Positions 5,466 through 9,730 of a DNA stretch of 9,730 bases are shown piece by piece. The notes under the pieces were generated by a model, which made no database searches, was not told the origin of the DNA, and worked only from the letters and a program-made list of their open reading frames with translations. A program made the position numbers and the translations under genes. This stretch comes from Chamaesiphon sp. (GTDB lineage: Bacteria > Cyanobacteriota > Cyanobacteriia > Cyanobacteriales > Chamaesiphonaceae), in the NCBI GenBank assembly GCA_026786125.1, contig JAJAYU010000407.1, positions 1-9,730 on the forward strand, in the 5' to 3' direction. Within the stretch, counting starts at the first letter, position 1, and each line of letters starts with the position of its first letter.

Positions 5466-6356
5466 ATGAAAACTAAACTTCGTCAGCGTCATCGCACTGT
5501 GCGGATTGAGAATAAAGACGGTAGGTTTACCGTCCACGGTACGGGGAAATGGTATAGCCATTGGCGAGATCCCTACCATTTGCTGTTGACTGTGCCTTGG
5601 ATTGGATTTGTGGCAATTGTCTCGGCAGTTTATTTGTTGCTCAATACCTTGTTTGCCCTGGCATATCTAGTTGGTGGTGATTGCTTGGATGGCGCAAAAC
5701 CTGGGAGTTTTGAGGATGCTTTCTTTTTTAGCGTTCAAACCTTGGCATCGATCGGTTATGGCGCAATTCATCCTAAGACATTCTATGCCAATTCGATCGT
5801 CACGATCGAAGCGATTGCCAGTCTATTGCTAGTCGCGGTGGTAACAGGACTGGCTTTTGCAAGATTTTCGCGTCCGATTGCCAGGGTGCTATTCAGCCAG
5901 TTTATCATTATTGCTCCTCACAATCGTCAGCCCACATTGATGTTTCGAGTTGCAAACGAACGACACAATTTTATTCTTGAATCTACAGCCCAGATGTATC
6001 TGATTCTAGATGAGATCACGGCAGAGGGTGACTTTATCCGCCGGATTCACGAACTTAAATTGTTGCGCCGACGCACTCCTAGTCTAATTTTAACTTGGAC
6101 AATTATGCATTCGATCAATCCAGATAGCCCGTTCTATGGACTGACTGCCAAGGATTTAGCCCAACGCCATGCCAATATTAGTGTATTAATTAGTGGTGTA
6201 GATGAGACAGTTGCCTATACGATTACTGCTCGACATGTTTATATTGCTGAAGAAATTTTGTTCGATCATCGGTTTACAGATATTATCCACAATTCTGACA
6301 GTGGTGATCGTTTCTTTGATTATGCTCGCTTTCATCAAGTCCAGCCGATGGATTAG
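5466..6356 (+). CDS. Inward-rectifier (KirBac-type) potassium channel
   Basis: From the ATG at 5466 the protein has 296 residues, the usual KirBac length. In order: a slide helix with WRDPYH (33-38), a first membrane helix (about 43-66), a pore helix and selectivity filter QTLASIGYG (91-99), a second membrane helix (about 110-130), then the typical ARFSRP exit (132-137) and a cytoplasmic beta-rich domain with QPTLMFRVANERHN and an LTWTIMHSI..DSPFYG block (about 155-265). Filter and cytoplasmic domain identify the Kir family rather than a voltage-gated K+ channel. The protein should form a tetramer in the inner membrane and pass K+. The filter reads SIGYG where TVGYG or TIGYG is usual, a conservative change. 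The frame is open 96 codons further upstream, but that part is antisense to the pseudouridine synthase gene and lacks family similarity, so I use the internal ATG. Confidence 0.93.
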   Translation: MKTKLRQRHRTVRIENKDGRFTVHGTGKWYSHWRDPYHLLLTVPWIGFVAIVSAVYLLLNTLFALAYLVGGDCLDGAKPGSFEDAFFFSVQTLASIGYGAIHPKTFYANSIVTIEAIASLLLVAVVTGLAFARFSRPIARVLFSQFIIIAPHNRQPTLMFRVANERHNFILESTAQMYLILDEITAEGDFIRRIHELKLLRRRTPSLILTWTIMHSINPDSPFYGLTAKDLAQRHANISVLISGVDETVAYTITARHVYIAEEILFDHRFTDIIHNSDSGDRFFDYARFHQVQPMD

Positions 6357-6359
6357 CCC

Positions 6360-6884
6360 TTAGATTTTAGGCTTTAACTCCGAACTTTTGAACAATTGCT
6401 CGATCAAATCCAGCCAATAAGTATCATAAAAATATTCAGGTACATCAATAAGTGGATGTGTGTGCAGATAATTAAATCCTAGTCCGGCACTTAATCCGAA
6501 TAATTGCCAACCGATAATCAATAACAGACTGATCGGCTTACTCCACCCCCGAACTTTTAGATCCAAACTAACTAATAAACCCGCTGCACATAGCACAACA
6601 ATATCGACAAAGAACTGAAGCCAAGTCAGTAAAATCACTGACATAACACTTATAAAGATAATCAGAATCAATGCTCTAGTATCTGTCTTGAAAAAACCAC
6701 CAAAAATCATTGCGATGCTGCGGCTAGGATAGGCAACCATTGCACCAAGGATCGCCATCGAAAAAGCTACTACCAGCCAAATTTCTCGATTGTTAGTCCA
6801 ATCGTAGAGCAACCAACCAAAAGTAGCATCGGTCAGAAATAGTAATGCTAACGAAGTCCAAGGCAATTTGAGCGTGGAAGGCAT
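6360..6884 (-). CDS. Membrane protein of unknown function
   Basis: From the ATG at 6884 the protein has 174 residues. It shows four or five hydrophobic membrane segments at about residues 9-27, 34-52, 72-107 (one long stretch, probably two helices) and 116-137. The soluble C-terminal tail of about 35 residues is rich in aromatic and acidic residues (YFYDTYWLDLIEQLF). I do not recognise a named family. A GTG five codons upstream (6899) is an alternative start; neither has a Shine-Dalgarno motif. The stop codon lies 3 bp from that of the convergent K+ channel gene, so the two transcripts must overlap at their 3' ends or end inside each other. The next gene on this strand is 191 bp upstream, so it is probably transcribed alone. 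The proximity to the channel gene does not prove a functional link. Confidence 0.75.
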   Translation of the reverse strand: MPSTLKLPWTSLALLFLTDATFGWLLYDWTNNREIWLVVAFSMAILGAMVAYPSRSIAMIFGGFFKTDTRALILIIFISVMSVILLTWLQFFVDIVVLCAAGLLVSLDLKVRGWSKPISLLLIIGWQLFGLSAGLGFNYLHTHPLIDVPEYFYDTYWLDLIEQLFKSSELKPKI

Positions 6885-6973
6885 TTGACGATCGAACACA
6901 AAAGGTTCAGACTAGATTCAGACTTTGCAAGATATCTACTCCCTTCCCAGTATCAGATTAGATCCTATGGTAT

Positions 6974-7046
6974 TAGGTGGATGGTGAATTGAGATGAGAG
7001 AGAAGAGATCATCTATTTTACCTCATTATCCACTACCTACTCTCAA
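6974..7046. repeat. Degenerate inverted STRR pair
   Basis: This gap between two minus-strand genes holds heptad-like DNA in both orientations. GTGGATGGTGAAT (6977-6989) is the exact reverse complement of 4438-4450 in the TYCACYA array. A forward TCCACTA unit occurs at 7029-7035. The flanks TTGAGA (6989-6994) and TCTCAA (7041-7046) pair, so the whole could fold as an imperfect hairpin. No open frame or clear promoter is seen in the rest of 6885-7075. Confidence 0.45.
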
Positions 7047-7075
7047 TATCTAATTTAACACTGGAAACGAAGTGG

Positions 7076-8197
7076 CTATTTTTGTCGTTCGACTTGTTGG
7101 ACAAAATTGAGCGCATTTATTGCTTCTTTTTTACTACCCTGTTCTTGATATAGTTTAGCTGCCATTTTGAAGTCGCTAATTGCACCTGGCTTGTCTTTTA
7201 GTTCCCGCCGAGATAAAGCACGATTGTAATAAGCTTCTGCAAAATCAGGTTTAAGTTTAATAGCTTGGGTAGAGTCATTAATTGCTGCTTTGAACTCTTT
7301 GATTTTTTTCTGAGCTAGTCCTCGATTATTATAGGCAGCAGCATAATCAGGCTTGAGTTGAATTGCTTTATCATAGTCACTGATCGCCCCGATATTATCA
7401 CCAAATCTGCGCCGAATATTCCCCCGATTGTAGTAGCTCAGATAATAACTGCGATCAAGCTGAATTGCTTTATTATAATCTTCTATTGCACCTTTATTAT
7501 CATCTAGATCTGCTTTTGTCCAGGCTCTATTATTATAGGCAAGATTATAATTAGGATTAGCTTTAATTGCTAAAGTATAATCATCGATCGCCCCCTGCCT
7601 GTCGGCTAATCTATATTTAGCTACGCCTCGATTGAGATAGAAATCAGCTCGATCGGGCTTAATTTTGATAGCTTCTGAAAAACTAGCAATCGCGCCCTGA
7701 AAATCACCTGCGTCCTGGAGTAAGTTTCCGCGCTCGAGATAAGCATCTACGGCTTGAGGATCGAGTTGAATCACCCTGTCAAAATCGCTGAGAGCACCCT
7801 TTTTATCACCAATTTTATCTCTAGAAATTGCTCTATTGAAATAGCTCGTAACGTTTTGGGGATTTAATTTGATCACTGTGGTGTAATCATTGATCGCCCG
7901 TTGTCTATTTCCAGATACATCATAGGTAACTGCTCGGTTGTAGAAAGCTTTTTCCAGATTAGGATTGAGTTCGATCACTTTAGAAAATTCAGCAATTGCA
8001 CCAGGATAATCCTTGGCTTTAAATTTTAGAATACCTGAAATCAAAAGTTTGTTGGTTTGTTGTTGATTTTTTTGGGGTAGATTATCACTAGTCTGTTTTG
8101 GTACCGTCTCTGCACCAGCAGGATCAAAATTCACATTTGCCCCTGCGAATAATATTGTTAGAGAAATAATAATCCTAGCGACGATACTTGTATTCAT
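7076..8197 (-). CDS. Secreted TPR-repeat protein
   Basis: The 373-residue protein starts with a signal-like segment: a short N-terminus with Arg8, a hydrophobic core at 9-19, and a likely cleavage site near AGA (27-29) before a polar linker. From about residue 51 to 350 it consists of nine tetratricopeptide repeats of 34 residues, each with the pattern A/G-x-x-x-x-x-x-G/A-x-x-x-x-AI-x-D/E-(Y/F) and ending in a Pro-containing turn (LNPN, LNPQ, LDPQ, IKPD, ANPN, LDRS, LKPD, LKPD). A partial tenth repeat closes the protein. TPR arrays bind other proteins; the partner cannot be named from sequence. Export to the periplasm or thylakoid lumen is inferred from the signal peptide; no lipobox cysteine is present. 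The ATG at 8197 is chosen because it begins the signal peptide. It lies 41 bp after the permease gene on the same strand. Confidence 0.9.
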   Translation of the reverse strand: MNTSIVARIIISLTILFAGANVNFDPAGAETVPKQTSDNLPQKNQQQTNKLLISGILKFKAKDYPGAIAEFSKVIELNPNLEKAFYNRAVTYDVSGNRQRAINDYTTVIKLNPQNVTSYFNRAISRDKIGDKKGALSDFDRVIQLDPQAVDAYLERGNLLQDAGDFQGAIASFSEAIKIKPDRADFYLNRGVAKYRLADRQGAIDDYTLAIKANPNYNLAYNNRAWTKADLDDNKGAIEDYNKAIQLDRSYYLSYYNRGNIRRRFGDNIGAISDYDKAIQLKPDYAAAYNNRGLAQKKIKEFKAAINDSTQAIKLKPDFAEAYYNRALSRRELKDKPGAISDFKMAAKLYQEQGSKKEAINALNFVQQVERQK

Positions 8198-8229
8198 ACC
8201 AAGAAGATTTAATTAACTTTAATCTTAAA

Positions 8230-8235
8230 ATTATA
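8230..8235 (-). promoter_or_regulatory. Possible -10 box for the TPR gene
   Basis: On the minus strand a perfect TATAAT lies at 8230-8235, 32 bp before the TPR start codon. No good -35 hexamer is found at 16-18 bp spacing (it would fall in the end of the permease gene). An independent promoter for the TPR gene is therefore possible, but the match may be chance in AT-rich DNA. Confidence 0.25.
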
Positions 8236-8238
8236 GCG

Positions 8239-9018
8239 TTACTCCAATGATTGTAGTTGAGAATACTGATTGAAATAACGATTGGCAATTCCCCTAGTTA
8301 CCAAAATTGTCGATATTGTATTACCTGCCATTACCATCAACATCACTACAATCTGATATCCAGCCGCATTTACAGGTTGAACACTCGTGATTAATTCTCC
8401 CGCCAAAAAGCCAGGAATCGTAACTAAACCCGCTACCATCAAAGTATCGATCGTTGGTAATAAAGCCGATTTAATGGCAATTTGACGATAAGATTCGATC
8501 GCCTGCATTGGAGTTGCCCCTAAACTTAACCGAGTTTCGATTTCGGCTTGATGTCGATCAATCTCGCTGATCAACCGCTCTCCCGCAATCGCCGTATTAT
8601 TGAGCAGGTAGCCCAAACTAATCCCCGCACAAGCTAATAAATATTGGGGCTGATGCCAGCTACTTGGTCTAATTACTACCAAAATTATGTAGCCAACGGC
8701 CACAATTAGCCCCGTGAAGATGGCTCCACCGAAAATTGGTAGTAAGCTGTTAACTTTGTCGCCAATCCGATTATTAGCGGCAATTGTCGTAGCGATCGCC
8801 AATACACCAATTCCCCCTAAAGTTACTAGTGGATCATCGAGTTGCCAGATCACCTGCAACCCAAATCCCATCACCAATAACTGCAAGATCGATCGAGCAG
8901 CAGCTAGAGCCATTTGTCCGCCAATTCCCACTCGTTGCCACTGCAACAACGCGATCAAAATTGCAATCAAACCAAATGCCCAAGCGATGTCGAGGAGTTC
9001 TAATGTGCGAGGGATCAT
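8239..9018 (-). CDS. UPF0014 / FetB-type ABC transporter permease
   Basis: From the ATG at 9018 the protein has 259 residues with about seven hydrophobic helices, as usual for the UPF0014 (YbbM/FetB) family. Family marks include AARSILQLLVMGFGL (40-54), GYLLNNTAIAGERL (136-149), ETRLSLGATPMQAI (161-174), and the strongly conserved LLPTIDTLMVAGLVTIPG (187-203) followed by YQIVVMLMVMAGN. In Escherichia coli FetB works with the ATPase FetA and is linked to iron export and oxidative-stress resistance (established knowledge); whether this protein moves iron is inferred from family only. No ATPase gene is adjacent: upstream is corA, downstream a TPR gene. The frame stays open to 9069, but those extra 17 residues would be encoded by a G-rich repeat and the corA terminator, so the start at 9018 is preferred. 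No Shine-Dalgarno is seen. Confidence 0.88.
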   Translation of the reverse strand: MIPRTLELLDIAWAFGLIAILIALLQWQRVGIGGQMALAAARSILQLLVMGFGLQVIWQLDDPLVTLGGIGVLAIATTIAANNRIGDKVNSLLPIFGGAIFTGLIVAVGYIILVVIRPSSWHQPQYLLACAGISLGYLLNNTAIAGERLISEIDRHQAEIETRLSLGATPMQAIESYRQIAIKSALLPTIDTLMVAGLVTIPGFLAGELITSVQPVNAAGYQIVVMLMVMAGNTISTILVTRGIANRYFNQYSQLQSLE

Positions 9019-9023
9019 AAGAG

Positions 9024-9055
9024 ATTGGGGGACGGGGAGACTGGGAGACTGGGGA
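9024..9055. repeat. G-rich short tandem repeat before the permease gene
   Basis: The plus strand reads as G-runs separated by GAGACT or GAC, including two GAGACTGG octamers in direct tandem at 9037-9052. ACGGGGAGACT (9032-9042) and CTGGGGA (9049-9055) recur at 4372-4382 and 4349-4364. On the minus strand this is a C-rich leader directly before the permease start codon. Confidence 0.6.
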
Positions 9056-9075
9056 AAAAAAGGACGCAAGCGTCC
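9055..9075 (-). terminator. Intrinsic terminator after corA
   Basis: On the minus strand GGACG-CTTG-CGTCC (9062-9075; a perfect inverted repeat, 5-6 bp stem) is followed at once by seven T (9055-9061). The hairpin begins 15 bp after the corA stop codon. This is a standard Rho-independent layout for transcripts coming from corA, though the short stem may let some polymerases through into the permease gene. Confidence 0.7.
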
Positions 9076-9089
9076 ATACTCACTATTTA

Positions 9090-9730
9090 CTAAATTGCCG
9101 ATCGAAACCAGCCACGTTTCCAGAAAAAGAAGAATAGACTACCACCGATTGTGAACATCAATGCTAGACAAAATGGATAGCCCCAATACCAATTAAGTTC
9201 TGGCATATTTAGGGGAGATTTATCTGGATTAAAATTCATACCATAAACGCCAGCAACGAATGTGAGCGGAATAAAAATTGTTGAAATCACAGTGAGTAAT
9301 TTCATCACTTCATTCATTTTATTACTCACAACGGAGAGATAGACATCCATCAATCCTGTCGCTAGCTCTCGATAGGTTTCGACCATATCCATCACTTGAA
9401 TAGTATGATCGTAGCAGTCACGTAGATAGACCTGAACTTCACTACTAATCAGATGACTACCATCACGAATCAAGGAATTGATCGCATCTCGGAGTGGCCA
9501 GATAGCCCGCCTGAGAGTTAGCAATTCACGGCGAATTTTATGAATTTTGGCCAGAGTAGATCGATCGGGTGTGAGCATCACCTCATCTTCCAGATGCTCA
9601 ATCAATTCGCCATAATATTCCAACACGGGAAAAAATCCATCGATGATCGCATCGAGGAGGCAGTAAGCAAGATAATCAGCACCTTGCTTGCGGATGATGC
9701 CGCGATCAGCTTCAATCCGTCGGCGTACAC
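9090..9730 (-). CDS. corA: CorA-family divalent metal (Mg2+/Co2+) transporter, C-terminal part
   Basis: The frame runs from the right edge to the stop at 9090, giving 212 visible residues; the N-terminus lies outside. Visible first is the helical funnel (RRRIEADRGIIRKQGADYL, then ALLDAIIDG-like CLLDAIIDGFFPVLEYY), the long stalk helix (VQVYLRDCYDHTIQVMDMVETYRE), the first membrane helix with FIPLTFVAGVYGMNF carrying the family GMN motif (visible residues 163-165), and the second membrane helix (about 183-202) ending in a basic tail KRGWF. CorA forms a pentamer in the inner membrane and imports Mg2+ (or related ions such as Co2+); some relatives move Zn2+, so substrate is by family. A GTG at 9626 inside the funnel is not a start: family sequence continues unbroken upstream to the edge. 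A clear terminator follows the gene. Confidence 0.93.
   Translation of the reverse strand, partial: VRRRIEADRGIIRKQGADYLAYCLLDAIIDGFFPVLEYYGELIEHLEDEVMLTPDRSTLAKIHKIRRELLTLRRAIWPLRDAINSLIRDGSHLISSEVQVYLRDCYDHTIQVMDMVETYRELATGLMDVYLSVVSNKMNEVMKLLTVISTIFIPLTFVAGVYGMNFNPDKSPLNMPELNWYWGYPFCLALMFTIGGSLFFFFWKRGWFRSAI

Noticed and set aside
9019..9069. 17-residue N-terminal extension of the FetB-like permease
   Set aside because: It would be translated from the G-rich repeat and the corA terminator; the family N-terminus starts at the ATG at 9018.
8714..9154. Plus-strand frame of 146 codons across the permease and corA 3' end
   Set aside because: Antisense to two recognisable proteins and the terminator; composition is low-complexity and no family features are seen.
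9624..9626. GTG as the corA start
   Set aside because: CorA funnel sequence continues in the same frame without a stop to the window edge, so the gene is cut by the window rather than starting here.

Overview
The window looks like chromosomal DNA of a cyanobacterium. The evidence is a clpR-type gene in tandem with a catalytic clpP3-type gene (an arrangement known from cyanobacteria and inherited by plastids), a remnant resembling Ycf35 (DUF1257), an Uma2-family nuclease, very frequent CGATCG motifs with a full HIP1 octamer (GCGATCGC at 1837-1844), and several arrays of short 7-bp tandem repeats (STRR) between genes. The exact genus cannot be fixed from the sequence. No rRNA, tRNA, CRISPR array, integrase or transposase was seen.

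Layout. Positions 1-949 are accessory: the 3' end of an HNH endonuclease gene, a degraded Ycf35-like fragment on the opposite strand, and a complete Uma2-family gene. After a double-hairpin repeat (957-1003) comes the core of the window, three tandem Clp proteolytic-subunit genes on the + strand (1116-3219). The first is a ClpR-type subunit and the third a ClpP3-type subunit with an intact Ser-His-Asp triad. The middle one lacks all three catalytic residues. It looks ClpP3-like in its N-terminal half and ClpR-like in its C-terminal half, and carries a 14-residue insertion that reads as two extra copies of a heptapeptide. A 386-bp AT-rich gap follows, then a cyanobacterial protein of unknown function (about 3669-4334).

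The second half is housekeeping and membrane functions: a RluA/RluD-family pseudouridine synthase (- strand) divergent from an inward-rectifier (Kir) type K+ channel; a small membrane protein of unknown function whose 3' end almost touches the channel gene; a secreted TPR-repeat protein; a UPF0014/FetB-type permease; and the C-terminal part of a CorA-type divalent metal transporter running off the right edge. The last three read leftward, in the order corA, fetB-like, TPR. A clear intrinsic terminator directly after corA suggests the permease is at least partly a separate unit.

How the genes work together: the three Clp subunits are probably co-transcribed and may assemble into one mixed ClpP3/R ring, with the inactive subunits in structural or gating roles (inference from the known cyanobacterial ClpP3/R core). 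Kir, CorA and the FetB-like protein all concern metal-ion traffic, but their strand arrangement does not make them one operon. The least ordinary features are the chimera-like middle Clp subunit with its heptapeptide insertion, and the STRR array that ends exactly at the clpP3 start codon.
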